Origin: Pocillopora verrucosa
Lineage: Eukaryota > Cnidaria > Anthozoa > Scleractinia > Pocilloporidae
NCBI RefSeq assembly: GCF_036669915.1
Contig: NC_089315.1
Coordinates: 9,338,374 to 9,402,373, forward strand
Direction: 5' to 3'
Length of the DNA: 64,000 nucleotides
The position numbers and the translations under genes were made by a program. Positions 22,456 to 34,063 of the stretch are shown here, piece after piece. Position 1 is the first letter of the stretch, and each line of letters opens with the position of its first letter. The notes under the pieces are model-generated. The model saw nothing but the letters and a program-made list of their open reading frames with translations, did not search any database and was not told the DNA's origin.

Positions 22456-25016
22456 CTAGTCACCAATTTCTTCAATTCCTTCACTCTCAGTCACCAGTGC
22501 TCGCTCCAGAATAACTTGACCTTCCTGAAAGTACAAAATGTTCCTCTTTCAACATGTATTACTAAGTTATGCATCTACAACATTTTAACCAAGTATCCGT
22601 GATCATGCAAAAGTGAATATGAAAATAAAACTAACCTTGTACTGCTGGCTCTCTTCTGTTGCATATTCCTGAAATCATAGAGAGAATGGTACAAAAGATA
22701 CATATACAGTTAAGTACACAGTAGTTGTTTGAAAACAATTTCAAAGTATATAATATCCTTCCAGATACCTAGTAGTGCATTCATTTGCTCACTCCTTTCT
22801 GATTTTTTTCGTAGTTACATAGATATCAGCTGAACAACATTTGTAAACAGACATAAAGCTAACAGTGACTGTCACTTACATACATCCACCCCAGTTTTGT
22901 ATCACAGTTCTTGCAAAAAACATCTCGGACCATGTGCCTTCCAGTAAGCTATAAAAACAAACATGTAAAGGTTCAGTCAGAGTGTGAGTCAAATCATGGT
23001 TCAAAAAGTTAATAGATTGGGCTTTTGATCAGCCTTTAGGGATCAGAATATACTACTACTACTAAGGCCGGTGGCTCCGTGTGGAGCATAGGCCATCGAC
23101 GACCCTTTGCCATCGCACTCTGTTCTGGGCTAATCTGCCTGCTCCTGTCCAGTTTGTACCTTGCTGCTTGAGGTATCAGAATACACTAACAGAAAAATCT
23201 GAATTAGCCTACCATTACTCTGTCTTGAACTTCACTGTAGGACAAATTCACCCTAGGATCATAAAAGTAATCTGAAATTAGTGCTGTTGACTCAAAAGGC
23301 CAGAGGTTCCTGTTATATTTGGAGTGAATGTAAGCAGACTTTTGGGGACAAGACTGTTGGGTTGCCATTTTTTTTAGGTATCCTCCTGAGTCAGTAACCT
23401 TTAATTTGGGTAACCATTACCACAAGGTATGGATAGACATTAGGTTACAATAAATTATATTTCCTGTCACTGATCTATCAACATGGAGCTTAAGGAAAAA
23501 CAGTTTCTCTGTAAGGTCTTTGCCTTGATACAGGGCTAAACTGATAATACCAATTATTGGTTAAGTATTCAAAAAGTGTTTTTATATGAATTATGGTATC
23601 ATTAATTTGTAAACAAAAGGACAATCAAGAACACTTACACTTTCTTGAAGAGGAATGCTCTTCCAGTAGCCCCTGTAAATTTCTATTGGTATTTACAAGA
23701 CAATGAAACAAATTAAGTGTTTTTTCAATCAATTAAAACTCTGAAGTAAAACAATCAAGGCAAGAGTGATTCTCTTCCAGAGAAATTGCTGGAAGATTAT
23801 GTGTCAACAAAAGTAACTAATTTCTATCTGCGGAATGACATTTCATTCTGTACTTATGGAGAACAATTTTGAATACAGTAGACTGTCTGTTTGGGACTAC
23901 TTAGCTAATCCTAAAACTAATATAGTAAATAAAACACAAATGAAAATTCCAATGGTATTCAGTTGTTTAATGACCAGATCTTGAGCTCCAGATTTTGACT
24001 ACCTGATAATTCATGAAAGCAACATCTGAGGGAGGGAATAATCTAATGATTTTATAAGTAGTTCAAAACTGGCTGGCTCATGTTTGTATTTTATTTTGTT
24101 TACAACCACACACAGTTAGACTACTCGCTGTAATGATGACCTATCATGGAATAAAAAGCGAATAGCGTAGCTAGTAGTATTTAATGCAGCATTGAAAAAA
24201 ATAAGAGATAAGAGAAATCTGTAATTGGAGAGAGGTGAGTGGCTTCTGAATAAATTGCTACTTGCTAGCAAACCGTTTCAAATGTTATGGTTATTATTAA
24301 CATCAAAATGTAAAGGAAAAAATGGACGACATATCTTTAAGGGCAATTTTTTAAAAATTGTTATTAAATAGCCCCGCTAATCTTGAGTTATACATTATTA
24401 ATTCATCTCAGCAGTTGATATAAATGAAGAAATAAAGGCATAAAGGGAACAAAACAGTGACTTTCAAATGTTCTGTTATCCGAAACATAAACATGAGTGT
24501 TAGCTAGGTTGATAATAGTTCCACTGAGCGCACCAGGTTCAATGCGGAAGGTTCAATTCTTTCCAAAACTTTTCATTGCGTGCAAACCAGCCACCAAAAA
24601 ATTTAAATTACTTTACGTAACAGCCAATGAAATGCCACTATTCCTCATAAGAGAGTACACAAAGCCAATATAATACAAATAAATTTCATTACAATGTTGA
24701 AAGCGAATTTCTTAATTCCTCGAGCGACAAGTATTGAACGGAAAAGTAAAGCATCACGTAAAGAAGGTACTCTATTGTACCTCAAATCTAGTTTGTAACT
24801 CAACAGCGATAGTCCTTGAAGAAAGATATTCTCCTTGTGAAACTTACAAGATGATAAATCGAAAACATCAATCTTAATGTTTATTTTTTTCCTGTCACTA
24901 TTCGTAGCTACGCTTACCATAGATGTTAGTTGAGATCGATTCGTCAAAGCAGTGTCGCAGTTCGCGCAAGAATAAAGTCTAGCTCCTCCAGGATGAGCAA
25001 GAAATATTCGACCCAT
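22456..25016 (-). CDS. YPEL5: YPEL5 (yippee-like 5), tandem copy 2
   Basis: Coding exons on the minus strand: 25016-24918, 23682-23639, 23252-23213, 22948-22880, 22668-22636, 22524-22456, giving 117 residues. Exons 1 to 5 have exactly the lengths of copy 1 (99, 44, 40, 69, 33 nt). The zinc signature C17-X2-C20 and C73-X2-C76 is intact, with [35 protein letters not shown] and [13 protein letters not shown]. The segment LSYSEVQ is closer to the vertebrate sequence than copy 1 (LTFSNVQ), so this may be the more conserved copy. It ends in EEIGD and lacks the last three residues of copy 1. Role as for YPEL5 in the CTLH/GID ligase. Confidence 0.95.
23047..23185 (-). mobile_element. Short insertion with target-site-like repeats, possible SINE
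   Basis: A GC-richer block (AAGGCCGGTGGCTCCGTGTG...) sits between ATCAGAATATAC and ATCAGAATACAC. A TACTACTACTA run on one side would be the simple-repeat tail if it lies in minus orientation. It is within intron 3 of YPEL5 copy 2. The class is uncertain. Confidence 0.4.
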
Positions 25017-25146
25017 GCTTTTTACTCTTTATGGTAGCAGTACAGACTATAATCTTCAGGAATAAGCAGTGTTTACAAAAACTAAACAGCGGTCCAACTC
25101 TTCTGCCGCGAACTATTCTCGCACGTTTTTGTTTTGGTCTACAAGG

Positions 25147-25154
25147 CACGTGAC
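25147..25154 (-). promoter_or_regulatory. CACGTGAC E-box upstream of YPEL5 copy 2
   Basis: The same octamer as at 20397-20404, here 131 bp from the ATG. Flanking bases differ (AAGG...GACA against AATT...ATTA), so the octamer is better kept than its surroundings. Confidence 0.5.
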
Positions 25155-27100
25155 GACAATGTGCCAACATTATTGGCCAAAACTAGAGGATGATGTCACT
25201 TTGCAGCTCAAATTAAAACCCCGCTCTCACCCGGCCGTTCCGAACACAAAAGTCTTCGTATCGAGAACCCAGGAAATACAAGTATTTCCGCCAGCGTAGA
25301 GACGTTGGGACATTCTGCGGCCTTTTCAGACAATGTTACACTGAAAATCCATATATATAGGGAGCAAATAGAAATTGGAAACGGTTTATAAAGTGATACT
25401 TAGGGGGAGGGGAGTGGGGTAGAAATATTTGCGACATCGGAAGTGACGTAGAAGGAAAACAAAGAATGTAAAACTAGACCCTGTGAGCAGGGTAACTGGG
25501 ATACCTGGATGGTACTGGATCCTTGGAATCAAGTGTAGTGATACTACGGGTGTCGGACTAGTATACTGAAATAGTGCGCTCAAGTCTGGCCAAGGGCATA
25601 CACCTATTTCAAAACATAGGCATGCTATGCATGCAAGAGTTACTTTTTTGTAGGGTGGGTGAATTACTTGAAACATTGTGAGTGATGTCTACATTCTTAC
25701 AAAAGGAGAGAAGAATATTAATGTGGGAAAGAACAAAAATGTCGAATTACCTCACTCACAGGTATTTTGTGGTAGATTATGTGTGTTTTACAAATGAATG
25801 TAACCAAAATTAAACTGTATTGGTGCCACGGATACCTGTTAGCACAAAATGCAGACAGCAGACTGCAGGCCTCATACAAAATATAGACTGCAGACTGCAG
25901 AGTGGGTACAAAATGCAGACTAAGAATCTGAAGAGTTTTTACGTCTGGTATATAATAACATGTCATCTTACAGCTCACCGAGCGTCACACAATCGCTTTT
26001 CTGCGATCCGCCTTCACGATTATTTGCACTAATGTGGAATATTCCTGGCCCATTTCTTGATGAAAATCGATCGCAATATTATTTCAAGTCTTCAATATAG
26101 TCTTCTTACTTTGCGCGCGAGTTGGTTGGTGTGATGTCTGTACAGATTTAACCAACGTAATAAAAGTAGATGACGTGAATAACAGTGATGGTAAAGCAAG
26201 CTTAAAACGGCAGAAATCGCCAGAAAATACAACGGATACACAGGGTATGAGTAAGTTTTATTGATTTTACGAGAAAAATTTTCATATTTCGAAATATGTA
26301 TCGTTGTAAATCGACCATACTTCGTTCCCTATACTATTCCTTATAACGTGCAGTTCCTCTCGTAACTCAACACTGAGTCACACAACGCGTGACGCGTTCA
26401 TGAATTAATCGTTGGCTTTTTCTCGAGACGTGAGCTTGGGCCGCCTGTGACAAGACAATTGCGTAAACAATATTTAACATAATAACATTATACACAAAAA
26501 AACACAGGGTTTTGGATCACGTATTTATTAAAAAAGAATATCCATACAACTACAATGAAAACAAACATAAGATTCACCTTTCTGATCGTGAAATTAATAC
26601 CATTGGTACTGTTATCGTAGCTACGTTCCTTGCCATCAAATGAATCCAACATGTCGTCTTTCTTCACAAGCAGTTTGCATCCATTATAGTTATGTTCTTC
26701 AGTCTCACGGTAGTAGTGTTGTTCAATAGATTGCATAGAGTATATGCAGTTTGGTTTCAGATTTCAGATTTTGCTTTTTACAACAAGTGAACGTTTTTCA
26801 ACTAAGCAATTGGCATACTTAGCATACAAGGCATTCAAGGCTTTCATGGCTTTCAAGCGTTCGCGACTCAATCCGTTCCAAAATTACCGCTCAATAACAT
26901 CTTTCAGTGTGGATTAGCTGCGATTAATACGACTTGTATATGCGTCTGTAAGTATTTAGCGCGTTTGCGCCATAATGCTCCAGGAGACTGCAATCCAAAT
27001 ACATTGAAATACAAAAATAACCCACCAAAGAGTTTTATAAGCAAAATCTCGTGATTCGTCATGTGACCCGGCCCTGTCCTTGCATGACAACGTCAATCAT
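25155..27100. other. Gene-free interval upstream of YPEL5 copy 2
   Basis: It includes a small patch of GCAGACTGCAG-type direct repeats (25848-25925). Two open stretches end in donor-like sequences: 26130-26250 (plus) and 26736-26580 (minus). Neither gives a recognisable protein. Confidence 0.4.
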
Positions 27101-27106
27101 CATCAA

Positions 27107-27302
27107 GATAACACGCGTGATCAGCAAGTGAACACATTCATTGGATCACAGTTAGTTGTCATGGTGTTGAGGGATAACACGCGTGATCAGCATGTGAACA
27201 CCTTCATTGGATCACAGTTAGTTGTCATGGTGTTGAGGTATAAAACGCGTGATCAGCATGTGAACACCTCATTGGATCACAGTTAGTTGTAATGGTGTTG
27301 AG
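27107..27302 (+). repeat. Three tandem 66-bp repeats
   Basis: Units start at 27107, 27173 and 27239, exactly 66 bp apart, and each contains ACGCGTGATCAGCA and TTGGATCACAGTTAGTTGT. Copies differ by few bases; the last has lost one base, making the reading frame non-repeating. A 29-base A run (27356-27384) follows. Confidence 0.9.
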
Positions 27303-27355
27303 GGCCCAATGACCACTGGGTACTATTGCGCAATTTTTCCATTTTGTGGCGGAGG

Positions 27356-27384
<29 letters not shown>
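27356..27384 (+). repeat. 29-base poly(A) tract
   Basis: Uninterrupted A run about 50 bp after the 66-bp repeats. It could be the tail of a retroposed sequence, but no matching body or target duplication was found. Confidence 0.8.
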
Positions 27385-27386
<2 letters not shown>

Positions 27387-28408
27387 CGACAAAAAAACAA
27401 AGGCATTTTATGACTGGGCTACCACAGGTATCCCAGTAAAAAGAGATCCTAGGAACAGAATAGCGACATAATATAGAGAAACTTTTTAAGTTCTTACACC
27501 GAGAAGAACCCCAGCTTTCAGGATGCGTTCTTGCTTTTTCTTTCGTTACCTAGCCCCCGAAGGTGTCTCCCTATCTCAGTCGATTTTTTTTCCTGACTTC
27601 GTCCGGCAAGCGCATTAGTTCATCAAACATTGTATAACTGTACACTAATACCACAAACATGATCACAGCCTCCAAACTGTAGCCTTTTCAGTTGCAATCT
27701 TCTGGTCTGTTTGTTGGTTATAATATCCAAGGAGAATTTGAGGGGGCTCGAAATGAACATCAGCGATATAAAATATTACCTGTCCCGACTATTCATCAGT
27801 GCTTATTTCTTTGTTCTAAGTATTAAAAAATTGCACCAAGAACACACTGACCAACGAAGGTATGTCTTACTTGGATTTCAACCTGTATGACTAGAAAAAT
27901 GACTATGAAAATAAAACAAAATGGAAAAAGAGAATCAGGCTCCCTAAGAAGACAAAATTACACAGGTAAGAAGTAAGGAAAATATTTCAATACGTTACGT
28001 GTTTCTCCCTACATTTCTTTCGTGCTCCAGCCGCTTTCTGCGTGCTTTACAACAGAACAGAGCACAGACGAGGGTTCTTTTATTTGCCAGGTAATAAGTC
28101 TCAATTAACTGAACGTGTCTTTATGAGCTCGCAATGGCACTATCCAGGCGCCAATTAATGAATGAAAGCGCGTGGGGCGGACACCTGCAAGTGGACTTTT
28201 TTGTTTGTTTGTTTTTCTCCGCTTGCTAAAGTCTCACACCTCGCGTTTTCTTATTAACGCTCGCCACGTACTTTCCTCTGTCGCCTTAAAAACACAAAAT
28301 ATTGGCGCCTGTTCCACATGTTAATGCGCTGTCTTAGAAAAGGCAACTAAGTGAGTGGATTTAACTTAAACTGGTCCTTGGTTCGGGCGGTAAATTGCTC
28401 TTTCTAGG

Positions 28409-28477
28409 GTTGACCATAGTTAGTAGAGGAGACCTCTACTAACTCCACTCCTCTACTAACTCTACTAACTATGGGTT
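28409..28477. mobile_element. Tiny foldback insertion flanked by GGTTGAC
   Basis: CCATAGTTAGTAGAGG and its complement CTCTACTAACTATGG bracket a short core of CTCTACTAACTC repeats. GGTTGAC occurs directly on both outer sides, which looks like a target duplication. About 65 bp in all. Confidence 0.6.
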
Positions 28478-28673
28478 GACTAAGAACTTTGAACAACCTT
28501 TCAAATAGGAAAGATGGTAAATAGTGAACTCGGCAAAGTGATAGAGGAAATATTCACACGTCCTGTCTCTGTCTTATTCTGGTCACACTTATGACACTTT
28601 CGATATTCGTTTACTTAGGCTGTATGCAGGACACACGTCACTCGTGGACCTTGTAATGGTGTAGCTTATTCTA

Positions 28674-28772
28674 TTTTCTCTGTGGCTCAGTGGTAGAACA
28701 TCAGAGCGCGAAATCTGCAGGTTTGACGTTGAATTCCCCATGGGAGCTAAGATGCTTTTATTTGTCCCACGC
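28674..28772 (+). mobile_element. tRNA-derived SINE, copy 2
   Basis: A box TGGCTCAGTGG at 28683-28693; B-box-like GGTTTGACGTT at 28720-28730, less perfect than in copy 1. It shares GGTAGAACAT(C/T)AGAG and the segment CATGGGA ... TTTGTCCCA with 727-822. Intergenic. Confidence 0.6.
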
Positions 28773-29399
28773 TCCCCCGCAACCTTTCAAATATATTTTA
28801 TCATTATTTTTCTGTACCTATTATTATAGTTATTAACTATTAGAACTTCTGCAGCTCGATGTGCTGTGCGGCTGGTTACTTAGACGATAAAATTAAGTAA
28901 CTAAGTTCCCATGTTGTTCTCCAGGGTGATAGAATGACAGCCTATTCAATTTCTTTTGAGCACTTTTCATCTTATTTTCCTTCATGGGAAAATAACAATG
29001 GTTTCATTTCTTCTGCGTTTTTTTCTTTCCCTTGTGAATAATACAATGAGTAATTATCATCTTTGCGTTCTTTTTGTTACGCTCCCTTCGTTAAAGGAAT
29101 TATTTATTCAAACAATTATTCATTTATTTACGCAATTTCAAAATGAGGCCTTAAATATTTCTTTATTCATAACAGAAATCTACTGCTTTCAATTATATCA
29201 GTCTTTCAAATTAAGAGTAATTTCCTGGTCACATAGTAATTCCTAAAATTTAGTAGCTGTGAATTTGTTCGTCTTGTCCTATGCCAATCCGTCATTAACA
29301 ATGCTCTTCAATTTAGTTTGTTTTTTAATTAGCTGGATGAGCGTGCACAGAACTCCGCGCCAAATCTGTGACGTAGCAGTCGATTATTGGCTGCAGTTG

Positions 29400-30209
29400 T
29401 TTATCCATATTCATGAGAAGTAGTAGAATTTTCAGCAAACCACGCTGTCCGTCGTGGAGTAAAGATGTGCTGTTCGTTGTGCTAAACATAACGTTCCACC
29501 CTGAAAGGAAGAAGACACTGGACCTGTAAAAAAAGCAACGAAACCACTCTTATGTCATTAAATAGCAGGTAAGCATTGTCTTTGGGAAATATCGCTTTAA
29601 ACTCCTTCAGAGTTCTAAAAGAGTCGTATTATCTCAGTTCAACGACGTAGCATAAATCCGTTGCTCGGCCTAAACGGCTATTCAACTCGAAGTTAGACTG
29701 AATTAGGGTATCAGCTTTGAGAAAAGCAGGACTTTTGGTTGTAAAATATTTTCAGCGAAGCGCTAAAATTAAAATGTTTTGCTCGCTAAATCAATTGGGG
29801 ACTTCATTTTGTATTAGAATGCAGCCACGAGGAGGTCTTTAGTGGTCTTTGCTTCATTGTAATTAAAATTAAAAATTTCTCATGCTCTCCCTTTTTCTAT
29901 AGTTTTGACAAAGAGCGAAAGATTTATACAGAGTTTTCATTTTTCAGTTTTCTTCCGACTCATGGAAAGTAAACATTCCCTAATCAAATTCATATTTTCT
30001 ACTTTCAGGAGGAACACTGTTATAGAAGAAATTTTCTGGTCAAGAGAAGACATTCCAATCACTGACGTCTTAGTGGATACTGCGAAGATAAGAACTTAAA
30101 AATTATTTAGAAATACCAGAAAAAATGGTGACCCCTCAGATGTCTAATTGTTATACGAAGTCTTCGTTCTCTCGCCAGTTGTATTGAAATGGATAAAAGT
30201 GATTACATG
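29400..30209 (+). other. Possible 5' exons of an unplaced plus-strand transcript
   Basis: A strong donor AGCAG|GTAAGC after 29569 and a strong acceptor TTTCTACTTTCAG|GAGG before 30010 would join an upstream exon to one ending ATTACATG|GTAAGT at 30209. The second exon has an ATG at 30189 in frame with that donor (MDKSDYM). No downstream coding exon was found, so this may be a non-coding RNA or chance. Confidence 0.25.
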
Positions 30210-33200
30210 GTAAGTGAATAGTCCTCAATTAGCCACCATTTTTGAAATAGTTTCTTACGTTACAGATTGTTATGCAGACTCTGAGCGATCATTTTATTTA
30301 TTTGAACAACTATCTATAATTTAGTGTAATTTAACTCAGATAATGTCGTTGCATCGTGCATCGAAATAAAGATCGAAGCAATTGGAAACTGAAATCTTGA
30401 CTACGGAATGTTGACTCTTAAATTATAGATTTCGAAGCTCTGATCGCTCATTTTTTCGGTTTGTGTAGCAATTAGTATCACAGTTATATCTTAGTTAATG
30501 TTACACAAAGGTGATATTAAGGTGGCATTGTAACAGAATACTTCAGCCGAACAAAAACCAAATGAAATCTCAAAGTGAAGACTTTTGACGACTTTGAATT
30601 ATTTTTCGTATTTTGTAATGTCTTCAAAGATTGACTTTGAAAAGTTAGTTTACAAACTTACAGAAGAGTCCTCACAACAAATGAATATAATCATCGACAC
30701 CGCACAAACGACTTAAAAAAAAAGACTTAAAAAAAAAAAAGACCGACACAGTCACCAACAGACCAAACAGGACAAACTAACCTGAACAACTGGTCAAAAC
30801 CGACCAATCAACGGATGATGGCCATTTGAGTCTGGCAGCCACTTAACTGCAAAACTAACTATTCAGTTTAACAAACCAAAGTTGTGATGTTCGTTTTATG
30901 AAAAATTGTTCACTCGACTCTGATTAATTCTACTAACGCTCGTCAGTAGTTTTGACAAAACGCCATTTCGTACTTCACGATTGACAACTGAATGATACAA
31001 CGAGAAAAAGTTGGTCAAAGACACGTCGATTGAATCGAAAATTTATTCTCGGAATGAATTTTGTTTAACAAACAGTAACAGTATCAATTCACTAATTTCC
31101 AATAGAATTATTGGTACATTCGGCGAACAATAGCAAATAAACGGCGAACATTTCGAATTGAGTACGAAAATCTACGATTTCCGAAATGGTCGCCATGTTG
31201 TGACGTCATGTGGTTGTCAAATTTGATAACCATCCCGACCCTGTCAAAATGGAAATTTAGGACATTTTAATTCAAAAAAGAATTTTTTTTCATACACGAA
31301 GCACGAGTCTATTGCAGTGCCAAGCACGTTGACTTCACGAAACCTACGCGCAAAGCAAAAATGCAAATTAGCTATATTCAATTTAAAGTTTATAGAAAAT
31401 AAATTAAATTATTGTGTTTTCGCTTCGAAAAGTTAAAATTTTTTTTAATTCCTTATTGCGATGGTTATAGTTTTTGTCATTTATATAAAATTTTTTATCT
31501 TTTACGAAATTTCTAAGTAGTCCATAGAACTTGTAAATTAAGTCGTATTCGAAAAAGGTAACTTGTCACCCTTTGACCAGGCATTCAGTTTTAAAATATA
31601 TCGAGGTTAGTTTATTTACTCTTAATTGTAAGTGGAAGGAAGATCTTTTGTGCAGTCAATCGGTGTAACACAGGAAAATATAAAAAAAAATGTTAACAAA
31701 ACTATGAAATTCCGATCCTCAATTTTAGTTTATAACTACAATAAAACAAATTGAACGCGTTTGCTGACTTGACCTCTAGGAACAATTCGCAGCAAGATTT
31801 CATTGTAAATAAATCGGAGCATATTTGTCTCTGTCATTACCCCTTTGTGACTTAAAATGAACTCAGTCTGCTCGCAAAATCTTTGATAGACATTTTTGGT
31901 GCTTATCTTGCCTGCTTTCTGTGTTACATTCGAAAACTGGCGGCTTTAAAGATCTTTTACTCCGTAAAAACATCGATATCGTGGCAAGCCATGAGCTTAC
32001 AAAAAATGATTGCATTCAAAAACACACTTTGAATTAGAATTTTATCATAATTAATACTTTTTATCAGACAGACGCTCGGCTTGCCATGATGCTTTTTCGT
32101 AAGAAACTTCCACATATTATTTCGTGCAAAGAATTGAACGCTTACCAAAAGAAACAAGCTAAGAAATTGAGGAGTAAAAATTTTTCTTGACTGTTTCGAT
32201 ATTTGTTAAGAGCGAAGGAGAATTGGTGTTTATTGATCCAATTTTTTTGCATGAGATGTAATAACTGAAAATTTTTTTAGCGGTGATTTTTGAAGGAAGC
32301 CCTATTTAAATTTTTTCCGGACAAGTTGCCAGGGAAAACTCTGTGCAAATTGGTCCAAATTTTCTCGCCAAAAGTCTTTGTATATATACGGAAAAATTTT
32401 GTGACACTTTTAGTTGAAAATTAACTTATGATCAAGAGATATTAAAAACAAACAAAAACATACTGTATTGATTCCAAAACTGTTGTGGCTTGTTGAATGA
32501 TTATTAAGAGACAATAAAAGTTGACATAAAAACTGCAATTTATTTAGTAGATGATAAAACAATACAACAAGTAAACAAAATTAAGTTTATTGGCAATGTA
32601 TACAGCTAATTTCTTAAGTCTTTTGGCGGGAAAATTCGCCACACCTTAACAGTTGTTACTTACAGAGTAAATAAAGAAAACATTGACGAATGTGTACCTA
32701 AAGCACCAGTATTGTTCTAAGTTTTTCGGCGGGAAAATTTCTCATTTTACACAGCCCTTTACATTGATTCAACCGACAACATGTGGTTTTCAACTATCCA
32801 GTCCTTGATTTTGGTGCTTGAATTTAAGCTCTGACACGAAATGTTGTCGAAGGAAATGCGCTGCATCTGTTTTGTACCTCTGAATAAATCTTGTCTTTCA
32901 CTTGGACCATAGTCTTTATTTCTTGTTTAATTCGTGCTTGAAGCATCTGGGATTTCTAATCTTTCAGTCTGAAAAAAAAATCAAAATAAACCATAGATTA
33001 AAAAACGCAATAGATTTTCACTCTCAAGCGATAGTAGTCCAGGGTCGGTTTGTCGCAGAAAAACGTATTTTGTAACGCTAAAGAAGTAAAATTAAAAGTA
33101 ATTATTTAAATCTATAATTCTTGTATAACCACAAATTAGCCTAAACATAACCTGGATTTAACGATAAATTTGATATGGTCATTGATGAACATTTTAATAA

Positions 33201-34063
33201 ACACGAAAAATTTTGTTGTAGCTGTTTGCCTCGAAATAGCTTCGAGTTAGGTTTTATTTTTTTAGCTTTTCGCCGTTTGATTTCAGGAATCAAGCTATTT
33301 AATTTTAGGCTGAAAGTTTATAATTTCAGGCAACAACAAGAAAGTAATCTAAAAACTCGCTAGTAATTCCTCTGAGATCGCAAAAGAATTCACGTGTAAT
33401 AACTGCATAAATTAACTTTTCCTTGCATAATATAATCTCTGATCATTTGCAGAGTGTCTATTTTAATGAAATACTATCCTCTTGTTCAAATTTTCAACGA
33501 AAAAGCCATCAAAGTAACAGAATGTAATCAGAATATTCTTACAAGCTCCTGTTCGCACCCAATACCCAGATCTAACACAGGAATAAAAAAATAAAAAAAA
33601 CACGCAAAGAGTTTACAATTAACATGTGTACACTACAAGGGAATCTTTTACTTTTACGAGAAATGGTACGTTCCTTTTTCTTAACCAAAATAGCTGACTA
33701 AGTTCCCGATGTTCCCTTGTAAAAAATTAAAAGCAAGTTCTGATTTTCACAGTTAGCTTATAAAACCAGCAGTTTGAAAATATTTTAAATATTTAACTTA
33801 ATCCTTTAAAATAGCTCACTTCATAGATAACTTGTCTTTGTCCACGTCACTAGAAAACAGTATGTCACAACTGAGATCACGCCTAGATCATGTTGAGTGC
33901 CCTGAAAGCTGTCCTTAGTTTTTATCACAAAACTTCTCATCGGGAGTTTTTGCCAGCATATTACTGAATGATGCCCTCGAGATACTGGCGTTTTTTATTT
34001 CCTTTAATCTACGTTAATATTGCTAAAAGTAAGATAAAAGACAAACGTTACCTTCAAATGAAT
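30210..34063. other. Gene-free AT-rich interval before the satellite
   Basis: No coding exon recognised. Two related motifs, TTTTGGCGGGAAAATT near 32621 and TTTTCGGCGGGAAAATT near 32723, lie in similar context about 100 bp apart and resemble E2F sites. The rest shows nothing I can name. Confidence 0.5.

Noticed and set aside
26130..26250. Plus-strand exon (DLTNVIKVDDVNNSDG...) ending at ACACAG|GTATGA
   Set aside because: Composition is plausible but there is no recognisable family, start or partner exon.
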